This document shows positions 1 to 7,092 of a DNA stretch of 8,381 nt, in pieces. Each line of letters starts with the position of its first letter. Position 1 is the first letter of the stretch. Both the position numbers and the translations under genes were made by a program. The stretch is from positions 1 through 8,381 of the forward strand of contig PWND01000304.1 of the NCBI GenBank assembly GCA_003557965.1, written 5' to 3'. The stretch is from Bacteroidales bacterium (GTDB taxonomy: Bacteria; Bacteroidota; Bacteroidia; Bacteroidales; UBA7960). The notes beneath the pieces were generated by a model. It was not told where the DNA came from. It ran no database searches and saw only the letters and a program-made list of their open reading frames with translations.

Positions 1-572
1 TCTACAATGTATTCTGAGTCTCTGTAAATTGCAGAATAAAATGCCCAAAACATACTATTAAGCCTTGTTATCTTGAAATAATCTTTTTCACCACTTATAA
101 GTTGGTACATTTCGCCTGCTATATCAGTAATTTGTTTATCATTGATGCTGATTATTTTAGAACCGGCCGGAATATTGCAACTGGGGTTAAGCAAGTTTTT
201 TGCTAACACAGGTTTTGATTGAAAATCTTTAAACTAAAGCATTAATGGTAAATGCGTGAACTCTTCCGGCATAATTTCACGCCATGGGAAAGAAATAGAT
301 GTATGTCCGTCGCCCAGGCTTGTAACAAGAGGTTTAATGAGCAAATAGAATTCCAGAAGGCTCATATTATCATGGATTTGCTTTTTTATCAAAGCAACCT
401 TGCTTTCAAAATCACTTTGACTCATGTAAGCAAACATATCCGGATGAATGTCATTAACAATGACATAAAGGCTGTCAATATCATCAAGAAACTCCTGTTT
501 TGTAAAAGTTTGCTGTGCGTTCAAATTATTAAACACTACAACACTAAGTATTAATGCCAAAATAATTTTCAT
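1..572 (-). pseudogene. S41-family peptidase-like exported protein, interrupted by in-frame TAG and cut by window edge
   Basis: The gene starts at the ATG at 570-572. It encodes a short signal peptide (residues 1-19, hydrophobic LALILSVVVF, cleavage likely after LNA), then an N-terminal helical region (EFLDDIDSLYVIVNDIHP) and the motif LGDGHTS at residues 86-92. Both are typical of Bacteroidota S41 peptidase-like proteins. A TAG at 234-236 ends the open frame after 112 residues. Reading on in the same frame gives 77 more sense codons to the window edge, including a PDZ-like stretch IPAGSKIISIND (about residues 134-145) that belongs to the same family. The coding signal is therefore continuous across the stop. 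The catalytic Ser/Lys region would lie beyond the window. The gene follows the DUF5916 gene on the same strand with a 93-bp gap. Family assignment rests on recalled motifs. Whether the stop is real, a recent mutation or a sequencing error cannot be decided here. Confidence 0.75.
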
Positions 573-624
573 AACTATTTTTTTATTTTAAAGAATTTTA
601 TTTATTTCAATGTTTTATTAAAAT

Positions 625-665
625 CAACCAATTTTCCAATCCACCAATCCGAAATCCGAAATCAA
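625..665. repeat. Short imperfect tandem repeats of CCAATC/CCGAAAT type
   Basis: The stretch directly downstream of the DUF5916 stop codon consists of degenerate short units: CCAAT, CCAATC, CACCAATC, then two perfect copies of CCGAAAT at 649-655 and 656-662, then CAATC. It runs right up to the stop codon. It has no hairpin with a T-tract, so it does not look like a classical terminator. It may be simple-sequence slippage or a remnant of a dispersed intergenic repeat. No function can be assigned. Confidence 0.5.
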
Positions 666-3404
666 TCAGACTCCTATCCTGCAGGAAAGCTTCAACATAA
701 ATACATTATGTGCTTTATCTGAGAACAGTTCATTTACGTTATTTTGGAAATCAAAGTGTCCGTCTCTCATGTAATGATCCCTGGTTTGCGACCATACAAA
801 GAAGAGTGTAGAGCCCGGACTGTATTCCCACCTTAATACAAGATTAGATAGAAACTCTTTAACATTAAAATCAGGGTTAAAGAAGCTATAGTCAGCTGTA
901 TTGCCGCCGCTTTCAAAGATCAGGTACTGTCCTGAGCTTTCATCATATCTAATTTGGCTGTCAGTGTATTCTTCAAACCTGTCTTGAAAATGAGTAGCCC
1001 TTGGGTCTGTTACTTTTTTGAAATTTGTGTATTTTCCTGCTGCAATAAATGGTTGTCCCCAATATTGAAGTGATAACTCAGGGGTTATGGTGTAGTTTAT
1101 CCTAATTGACATTCTCCAGACGGTTTGGTCCAAGGTTCCGAGAATGTACACCGGAGAATCTTCATAGCTTCTTTGTGTAACATATTGAGCTGTTGTAACA
1201 GCATTCCCAACCCCCGGCGAAACTGTAAGGTGTAGCGCATTATGAGGCCTGTATGTTATTCCAAGTGAGTTGTTTAGTGTTGCAAAACTACCTTCATTGC
1301 CTTTCCAGTAATTATTACTGGTGAAAAACTGTAGTTTCTTTCTGTTGTCTGTATTTAACGACATCCAACCTCCTGTTCTGGAAGTTGTTACAAAAGCCGG
1401 GCCGCCTCTCAATGATGAGGTTGCAAGCCCGTCATGATCATATGATACTCCTGTTGATAAAGACCAGTAATTTGTAAATTGCGTCCATCCGTTAATATTG
1501 CCTCCCAAGCTAGTTCTTTCGCCGCCAAAGGTATAACTTGTCCATTGATTGGTGTTTATGTTGGCATTTCTAATTATTCCAAAAGGCTCATTAATCCTGT
1601 AGCCAAACCATAATACCTGGAATAAGGCATCAGCAGATCTAAGATATCCAATGTCGTTTGTTTCAAGCCCCGGGCTTTTTACCAGAAAGGCAGTCATCCA
1701 CCTGAATCTTCCACTAACCTTGCCTAACTGAAGATTTCCACCTGCACCGCTAAGGCTTGTTCTGTTAGGGTCAAACTCTAAATGATCAGCATCCGGACGC
1801 TGGTAGTATCTTACCGGTGACAACTGGGTACGTGAAATAGCTCTTTCACTACCTCTAATATGGCTCATATATATATTACTTATCAATGCATAGCGCCTGT
1901 CAGCAAAGTATTGAGTAATATCCACTCCACCGGTGTAAGCCGAACTATGAAGAAAATCAAGGTGGCCTTCTGAAAGATTTCTGTTTACGGCAGTGCCTAT
2001 AACGCCAATAGTAGTGTTACCTTCGCTAAACTCCTGAAGTGCCCTTGCAGCAAAATAGTTAGTTAGTGGTTCAGCAAGAATTTCTGAATGGCTACCCATG
2101 TTGTCAACTTGGGCATACTGAGAAGCCGTTGTAGATTGCATAATGCCGAGAGACAAGCCATCGTTTGTACGTCCCGTAAGCTTTAGTGCGCCTATGATTG
2201 GGGTAAACTCCGGTGTATAAACAAACTCATCCTGGCCTGCTGCCGGCCTGTATTGCGGAGAGCGGCCTATTCTTCGGGAGTAAAACAGGTTTTCATCACC
2301 TACATCACCATCTCCAAAACCAACCCTGAAACTAAAAAGGTCTCTTCCTTCAACAAAGAATGGCCTTTGTTCGGGGAAGAATGTTTCAAAAGCAGTAAGG
2401 TTTACTTGTGATGGGTCGGCTTCAACCTGCCCAAAGTCCGGATTAATTGTAAAATCAAGAGTAAAGTAATTTGTTAATCCAATTTTGCCGTCAACTCCTC
2501 CGTTAAGGTTATAGTCTCTGCCGGTATAAAATGGGTTGTTGGCCTGTGCTTCATAAGATTCCGCTGATGCCAAAGTGTAGGGTGTAATGTCGAATGTTTT
2601 TTTTGCTTCAAGGTTTTTCAACCCTTCAAGATGGCCCATGTAGTTTACCCAGCCGGAAGCATTTCTTGCAACGGGTTGCCATAATGCTCTTTCATCATTA
2701 CGAAAGATCATCCTCTCTACCTGAAAACCCCAGATATTAATTTCTTCCGGGTTAAACCTTAGCTGCGACAATGGAATTTTCATTTCTGCATACCATCCCT
2801 CAGAATCTGATGTAGTGCTTACATACCAAATAGGATCCCAGTTAAAATCACGGCTATCTCCATTGTTTGATATAAAATAATCTCTTTTTACACCTGCAGC
2901 ACTCACATAAAAGCAAAATGCAGTTCGCCTGTTTAAGTAGCTGTCAAACTGCACGCCAACATAGTCGCCATCAATTTGATCGCGCCTGGTAAGCCTTTTA
3001 ACAATACTGTCGGGTGCATTATCATAAGCGCGTATTCCGACATATAAATAGTTTTTGTCGTATAGTAATGCAAACTCTGTTTTTTGGCTGGGGTTTGCAC
3101 CCTCTGAAGGGCTGTATTGTACAAAACTGCTGTCCCATTGAGCAACTTGCCAGGCTTCATCGTTTAAAGTTCCATCTATTACAGGAGGCTCACTAATTAG
3201 AGCCTGTGCAAAAAACGATTTCGTTTCGTATGTGCTGCCAAAAGTATTAATGATTGCTGTAAATAAGAAAAAGGCAAAAAATAATGGTTTAAAGTAATAG
3301 TTCTTTGGGTTTCTGAAAAAAACTGATTTGTGCCTTTTTATTCTTTTAAAACGTGTGGTTTTAAAAACCGGCTTGACCGGTTTCTTGTCAATTGTAGTTT
3401 TCAT
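666..3404 (-). CDS. DUF5916 outer-membrane protein (CBM9-like domain plus beta-barrel)
   Basis: This is a predicted exported outer-membrane protein of 912 residues. After a signal or anchor segment (hydrophobic core KPLFFAFFLFTAII, residues 39-52) comes a CBM9-like beta-sandwich. It opens with PPVIDGTLNDEAW (73-85) and includes the edge-strand motifs GWYAEMKIPLSQLRF (203-217) and WGFQVERMI (225-233). From about residue 270 the protein is a long DUF5916 region rich in alternating aromatic strands, including INPDFGQVEADPSQV and FFPEQRPFFVEG (within 320-353). It ends in a barrel-like strand (VFMLKLSCRIGV). The start was set at the ATG at 3402-3404. The frame stays open upstream to a TTG at 3467, but that adds 21 residues with no signal-like character. 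The family is common in Bacteroidota and its substrate is unknown; roles in sugar binding or surface transport are only suggested by the CBM9-like fold. It may be co-transcribed with the downstream S41 gene. The 38-residue basic n-region before the hydrophobic core is unusually long. Confidence 0.88.
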   Translation of the reverse strand: MKTTIDKKPVKPVFKTTRFKRIKRHKSVFFRNPKNYYFKPLFFAFFLFTAIINTFGSTYETKSFFAQALISEPPVIDGTLNDEAWQVAQWDSSFVQYSPSEGANPSQKTEFALLYDKNYLYVGIRAYDNAPDSIVKRLTRRDQIDGDYVGVQFDSYLNRRTAFCFYVSAAGVKRDYFISNNGDSRDFNWDPIWYVSTTSDSEGWYAEMKIPLSQLRFNPEEINIWGFQVERMIFRNDERALWQPVARNASGWVNYMGHLEGLKNLEAKKTFDITPYTLASAESYEAQANNPFYTGRDYNLNGGVDGKIGLTNYFTLDFTINPDFGQVEADPSQVNLTAFETFFPEQRPFFVEGRDLFSFRVGFGDGDVGDENLFYSRRIGRSPQYRPAAGQDEFVYTPEFTPIIGALKLTGRTNDGLSLGIMQSTTASQYAQVDNMGSHSEILAEPLTNYFAARALQEFSEGNTTIGVIGTAVNRNLSEGHLDFLHSSAYTGGVDITQYFADRRYALISNIYMSHIRGSERAISRTQLSPVRYYQRPDADHLEFDPNRTSLSGAGGNLQLGKVSGRFRWMTAFLVKSPGLETNDIGYLRSADALFQVLWFGYRINEPFGIIRNANINTNQWTSYTFGGERTSLGGNINGWTQFTNYWSLSTGVSYDHDGLATSSLRGGPAFVTTSRTGGWMSLNTDNRKKLQFFTSNNYWKGNEGSFATLNNSLGITYRPHNALHLTVSPGVGNAVTTAQYVTQRSYEDSPVYILGTLDQTVWRMSIRINYTITPELSLQYWGQPFIAAGKYTNFKKVTDPRATHFQDRFEEYTDSQIRYDESSGQYLIFESGGNTADYSFFNPDFNVKEFLSNLVLRWEYSPGSTLFFVWSQTRDHYMRDGHFDFQNNVNELFSDKAHNVFMLKLSCRIGV

Positions 3405-3693
3405 AGTTGCAAAGGTTTTATATGTTAATGGTGCTAGTTTGTGATGTGTTGTTTGCTTTCTTCCCAAATGACATTACTATGACGTGGTTGTATCTGATTT
3501 AGTTACATGCCTGAATTGAAAAAATTTGTTAAAAACGGAAGTGGCGAAATATTCTTGAAAGCTTTCTTTTTTAGATGTTTATTTTTTGTAGATTTGCCAC
3601 AAATTTTGAAAATAAATTTATTTGATATAATGATTTTGGAATATTAGCAGTTGCTATTCATTATTTTATTGTATAACAAAAAATCTAACAAAT
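3405..3693. other. Divergent intergenic region between DUF5916 and LKR genes
   Basis: This 289-bp AT-rich region separates the divergent starts at 3404 (minus) and 3694 (plus). It contains a clear Bacteroidota-type -7 box for the plus-strand genes (3589-3596). No equally good box is visible for the minus-strand gene. AACCTTTG, read on the minus strand at 3410-3417, is a near match but would give an essentially leaderless message. I see no small ORF or RNA gene in the region. Confidence 0.6.
3589..3596 (+). promoter_or_regulatory. Bacteroidota-type -7 promoter box (TAGATTTG) for the lysine catabolism pair
   Basis: TAGATTTG matches the TAnnTTTG consensus used by the primary sigma factor of Bacteroidota. 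Transcription would start about 7 bases downstream, near 3603, giving a leader of roughly 90 nt before the LKR ATG. A clear -33 TTTG element at the usual spacing of about 20 bp is not visible, which lowers confidence. No other exact TAnnTTTG match was noticed on the plus strand between here and the LKR start. Confidence 0.5.
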
Positions 3694-5007
3694 ATGAGTT
3701 CAGTTATTGGTATCAGACATGAAGATAAGTACAAGATGGAAAGGCGCACACCTATTACGCCAATGCATGTTGAAAAATTAAAAAAGGAGCATAACCTTGA
3801 ATTCATAGTGCAGTCATCTTCGAAAAGAGTATTTACAGATATTGAGTATAAAAATGCAGGAGCTTTGGTAGAGCCTGATTTAAAAAAGTGTGATGTAATT
3901 TTTGGGGTTAAGGAGATTTCCGAAAAAGACATTGAAAAAGATAAAACATACGTGTTTTTTAGCCATGTTATTAAAGGACAGCCTTATAATATGCCTATGC
4001 TGAAGAAAATGATGGAGATGGGTTGCAACTTAATTGATTATGAGGTTATAACTGATGAGCAAGGCAAGAGGTTGATATTTTTTGGTAAATATGCCGGTTT
4101 AGCCGGAATGATTAACTCTCTGTGGAGTGCCGGCCAAAGGCTTAAGCAATTAGGTGTAAAGGATAACCCATTTGCAGAGCTAAAACAATCCTGCGAATAT
4201 GATTCGCTGGCAGATGCTAAAAATCATATATCTCATGTAGGTAGTATTATTGCAGAGAAAGGGCTTCCGAAGGAGCTGCTTCCATTTACAATTGGTTTTA
4301 CAGGCTATGGGAATGTATCTGTTGGTGCCCAGGAAATTGCAAACCTGCTTCCTTCAATGGAAATATCTTCCGGGGAATTACTTAAGTTAAAGGAAAAGGG
4401 CAACTATGCTTCAAATGTAATATATAAAGTTGTCTTTAAAGAAGAGCATATTTCAAAACTCAAGGCCGGAAGTAAAGAAGAGTTTGATCTTCAGGATTAT
4501 TATAATAATCCTGACAAGTATGAGAATGACTTCGAGCAGTATATTCCTCATCTTTCAATTCTGATGAATTGTATGTATTGGGATGCCAATTACCCAAGAA
4601 TTTTTACTAAGGAATTTGCGAGAAAGCTTTATGAAAATGGCAATCCCAAAACTATTGTAATTGGAGATGTAACTTGTGACCCTGATGGTTCAATTGAGTT
4701 TACTCATAAAGGAACAGCAATTGAAGACCCTGTTTTTGTTTATGACCCGATATCCGGTAAGCCAACAATGGGTTTTCAAGGCAATGGATTCTTAGTAATG
4801 GCTGTTGATATTTTGCCAAGTGAATTACCAAGAGACTCATCTGTTACATTCTCTGAAGCTCTGTATAATATGGTAGAACCAATAGCTAATGCTGATTTTA
4901 ACTTACCTTTAGCAGAATTAAAAATTCCTTCTCAAATAAAAAGGGCATTAATTCTAAAAAACGGAAAGTTAACACCTGATTATGAATATATTTCAGAATA
5001 TTTATAA
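3694..5007 (+). CDS. Lysine-ketoglutarate reductase (saccharopine-forming), stand-alone
   Basis: The predicted reaction is L-lysine + 2-oxoglutarate + NADPH to saccharopine, the first step of the saccharopine route of lysine breakdown. The 437-residue protein resembles the N-terminal half of animal/plant AASS along its length. An AlaDH/PNT-type N-terminal domain begins with IGIRHEDKYKMERRTPITP (about 5-23), followed by FFSHVIKGQ (88-96) and GKYAGLAGMIN (131-141). The Rossmann nucleotide-binding segment is GFTGYGNVSVGAQEI (201-215). YWDANYPRIF (295-304) and GDVTCDPDGSIE (324-335) follow, both strongly AASS-like. The ATG at 3694 follows an A-rich leader (AACAAAT) without a Shine-Dalgarno sequence and fits the family N-terminus. 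The saccharopine dehydrogenase gene starts 34 bp downstream, so the two are probably one transcript. The match is by recalled motifs, and cofactor preference is taken from the family. Confidence 0.87.
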   Translation: MSSVIGIRHEDKYKMERRTPITPMHVEKLKKEHNLEFIVQSSSKRVFTDIEYKNAGALVEPDLKKCDVIFGVKEISEKDIEKDKTYVFFSHVIKGQPYNMPMLKKMMEMGCNLIDYEVITDEQGKRLIFFGKYAGLAGMINSLWSAGQRLKQLGVKDNPFAELKQSCEYDSLADAKNHISHVGSIIAEKGLPKELLPFTIGFTGYGNVSVGAQEIANLLPSMEISSGELLKLKEKGNYASNVIYKVVFKEEHISKLKAGSKEEFDLQDYYNNPDKYENDFEQYIPHLSILMNCMYWDANYPRIFTKEFARKLYENGNPKTIVIGDVTCDPDGSIEFTHKGTAIEDPVFVYDPISGKPTMGFQGNGFLVMAVDILPSELPRDSSVTFSEALYNMVEPIANADFNLPLAELKIPSQIKRALILKNGKLTPDYEYISEYL

Positions 5008-5041
5008 ACTCAAAATATTAATAACAAAAAAAATATAAAAA

Positions 5042-6379
5042 ATGAAAAAAGTATTGATTCTTGGAGCCGGGATGGTTGTAAGGCCGATTGTAACTTATTT
5101 GCTTGATAAAGGTTATTATGTGACAGTTGCAACACGAACGAAGTCGAAGGCTGAAGCTATGATTAAAGGCCATAAAAATGGTAATCCTGTTGAGTGGACA
5201 GTTGAAGAAGAAGATCGTTTAGACAAAATGATTAAGGAACATGATTTAACGGTTAGCTTATTGCCTTGGGCGTTTCATATAATGGTTGCTGAAATGTGTA
5301 TAAAAAACAAAAAGGACATGGTTACCACGTCCTATGTTAAGCCAGAAATGAAAGCTCTTGATCAGAAAGCAAAAGATGCTGGTATAATAATACTGAATGA
5401 GCTTGGCCTTGACCCGGGCATTGACCACATGTCAGCAATGAGAATTATTGACCATGTTCATAATAAAAATGGTAAAATTGAAGAGTTTTACTCAGTATGT
5501 GGCGCATTACCGGCACCGGAGGTTGCTGATAACCCCTTCAAGTATAAGTTTTCATGGAGCCCCAAAGGTGTGATAATGGCTGGTAATAACGATGGAAATT
5601 ATCTTAGGCACGGAAAGAAAGTTTATGTTCCAACCGAAGATTTGTTTAAAAATCCATTATCAGTTGATTTTCCAAAGGTTGGTAAGCTTGAAATATATCC
5701 AAACAGAGATTCTATGCCTTATATCGATCTTTATGGTATTCCGGAAACGAAAACAATGATGCGTGGTACTTTCAGGCATCCCGGTTGGTGTGAAAGCATA
5801 GATGCAATGAAAGCTCTAAAACTGTTAACATCAGATAAATATGACTTTACAGGAAAAACTTATGCTGATATGTTGGCAATGCTAATTGGAGAAGAAAGCT
5901 CTGATAATATTAAAGAAAAGGCAGCCAAATATCTTGATATTTCTCCCGATTCTTATGCTATTAAAGCAATAGAATGGCTTGGTTTGTTTGAAAACAAACC
6001 TATGAACAGGCAAACTGACACGCCTTTTGAAATAGTTTCTGATATAATGATAGAAAAGATGGAGCTTGGCAATGAAGAAAGAGATATGGTTGTTATGCAA
6101 CATGTATTTTTAGCTTCTTATCAGGACGGCAAAAAAGAAGTTATAAAATCATCAATGCTTGATTTTGGTACATTGTCAACTGATACAGCAGTAGCACGTA
6201 CAGTTGCTCTGCCGGCTGCAGTTGGTGTTGAAATGATTCTTGCCGGTGATATTTCTGTTAAAGGAGTTCATATTCCGGTTATTGCAGAGGTTTATAACCC
6301 GATTCTGGACAAGCTTGAAGAGATGGATATTAAGATGATTGAAGAATTTGGATTACCGGAAAATGAAATTATAAAGTAA
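5042..6379 (+). CDS. Saccharopine dehydrogenase (glutamate-forming), AASS C-terminal type
   Basis: The predicted reaction is saccharopine + NAD(P)+ + H2O to L-2-aminoadipate 6-semialdehyde + glutamate, the second step after the upstream reductase. The 445-residue protein matches the C-terminal half of AASS. The N-terminal Rossmann domain has VLILGAGMVVRP (4-15). SLLPWAFH (72-79), NELGLDPGIDHM (119-130), KFSWSPKGV (169-177, substrate region), YPNRDS (219-224) and RGTFRHPGW (241-249) follow. EWLGLF (311-316) and a C-terminal return to the Rossmann fold (ARTVALPAAVGVEMIL) complete it. The intergenic gap is 34 bp of A-rich sequence with no promoter or terminator, which supports an operon. Carboxynorspermidine dehydrogenases are distant relatives, but the partner gene and the AASS-specific motifs argue against that. 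The enzyme for the next step, aminoadipate semialdehyde dehydrogenase, is not in the window. Confidence 0.9.
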   Translation: MKKVLILGAGMVVRPIVTYLLDKGYYVTVATRTKSKAEAMIKGHKNGNPVEWTVEEEDRLDKMIKEHDLTVSLLPWAFHIMVAEMCIKNKKDMVTTSYVKPEMKALDQKAKDAGIIILNELGLDPGIDHMSAMRIIDHVHNKNGKIEEFYSVCGALPAPEVADNPFKYKFSWSPKGVIMAGNNDGNYLRHGKKVYVPTEDLFKNPLSVDFPKVGKLEIYPNRDSMPYIDLYGIPETKTMMRGTFRHPGWCESIDAMKALKLLTSDKYDFTGKTYADMLAMLIGEESSDNIKEKAAKYLDISPDSYAIKAIEWLGLFENKPMNRQTDTPFEIVSDIMIEKMELGNEERDMVVMQHVFLASYQDGKKEVIKSSMLDFGTLSTDTAVARTVALPAAVGVEMILAGDISVKGVHIPVIAEVYNPILDKLEEMDIKMIEEFGLPENEIIK

Positions 6380-6458
6380 AGTATTGGTTGTTATTGGTGT
6401 CTAATAACTCAATTATATCAAAAATACTTGGCAAAATACATTTAAAAAGAAATTTTTT

Positions 6459-6466
6459 TAACTTTG
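6459..6466 (+). promoter_or_regulatory. Bacteroidota-type -7 promoter box (TAACTTTG) for the DUF4168-like gene
   Basis: TAACTTTG matches TAnnTTTG and lies 35 bp before the ATG at 6502. The predicted transcription start near 6473 gives a leader of about 29 nt. This decides the gene start: the frame stays open back to a TTG at 6388, but translation from there would have to begin upstream of the promoter. A -33 TTTG at ideal spacing is not seen. Confidence 0.55.
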
Positions 6467-6501
6467 CCACGTTAAAATTATGTAAAGAAAAATTTATTAA
6501 A

Positions 6502-7065
6502 ATGACAAATCAAATGATTTCAAGAATCATGATTACATTTATCATGGTTGCATTATTACCATTCTATAGTATTTCTGCTGAGAATGATGAAGAAACGCCT
6601 CAATTCAAGTACGCTGATGAGCAATTATTTGCCTTTTTTGATGCAAACAGGGCAATAAGTGAACAAAGAAGAGCGAGCAACGAAGAAATTCAAGAAGTGG
6701 TTGAAGAACATGGATTAACCCTTGACAGGTTTAATCAAATATCACGAGCCGCTCAAATTGGTGCATTACAAGGTGGAACATTTTCTGACGAAGAAATTAG
6801 TGCTTTCAATGATGTTGGCCCCAAGATTAATGAAATTCAGCGTAACCTGCAGATGGAAGTTCAGGTTATAATTGAAGAACATGGCCTTACCACATCAAAG
6901 TACCAGGAAATATTGGGCGAATATCAGCAGGACCAAGATCTTCAGGAGTATGTTCGTGAAATCCTACGCGAAAGAGCTATTGAAGCAAGGCGCCAGGAAA
7001 TGATTAAAGAACTTGAAGAAGAGCAGAGAAGAGAAGCTGAAGAGAAAGAAGAGAATGACGAATAA
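6502..7065 (+). CDS. Exported DUF4168-like protein with two tandem repeat units
   Basis: The product is a 187-residue secreted or periplasmic protein of unknown function. Residues 1-26 form a signal peptide (hydrophobic IMITFIMVALLPFYSISA, cleavage likely after ISA). Two copies of an approximately 44-residue helical unit follow at residues 37-80 and 94-137. They align without gaps, and each ends in a near-identical EEHGLT then F/Y then I motif (EEHGLTLDRFNQI and EEHGLTTSKYQEI). This GLT-x3-Y/F-x2-I pattern followed by QxD (YQQDQDL) resembles the DUF4168 family. The C-terminal tail (about 152-187) is almost all Glu, Arg and Lys and probably helical or coiled-coil. The ATG start is preferred to an upstream TTG at 6388 because of the signal peptide position and the promoter box at 6459-6466. 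The gene follows saccharopine dehydrogenase but seems separately transcribed. Family membership is moderately certain and the role is unknown. Confidence 0.75.
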   Translation: MTNQMISRIMITFIMVALLPFYSISAENDEETPQFKYADEQLFAFFDANRAISEQRRASNEEIQEVVEEHGLTLDRFNQISRAAQIGALQGGTFSDEEISAFNDVGPKINEIQRNLQMEVQVIIEEHGLTTSKYQEILGEYQQDQDLQEYVREILRERAIEARRQEMIKELEEEQRREAEEKEENDE

Positions 7066-7092
7066 CAATTAAGTTGTTAATTGCTATAATTT

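Noticed and set aside
252..554. Plus-strand open frame of 100 codons
   Set aside because: It lies antisense to the S41 gene, has no family resemblance or leader, and is explained as a shadow of the minus-strand coding sequence.
2933..3196. Two short open frames (75 codons minus, 60 codons plus) inside the DUF5916 gene
   Set aside because: Both overlap the conserved CBM9-like coding region in other frames and have no recognisable features.
3402..3417. AACCTTTG on the minus strand as the DUF5916 promoter box
   Set aside because: It lacks the initial TA of the consensus, has no -33 element, and would place the transcript start at the start codon.
3405..3467. TTG at 3467 as the DUF5916 start
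   Set aside because: The extra 21 residues have no signal-like features and an ATG is available at 3404.
3666..3932. Minus-strand open frame of 88 codons over the LKR start
   Set aside because: It is antisense to the conserved ERRTPITP region of LKR and shows no independent gene signals.
5882..6103. Minus-strand open frame of 73 codons
   Set aside because: It is antisense to well-conserved saccharopine dehydrogenase sequence.
6379..6429. AAGTATT / AATACTT inverted repeat after saccharopine dehydrogenase as a terminator
   Set aside because: The arms are only 7 bp and A/T-rich, the loop is 37 nt, and no T-tract follows.
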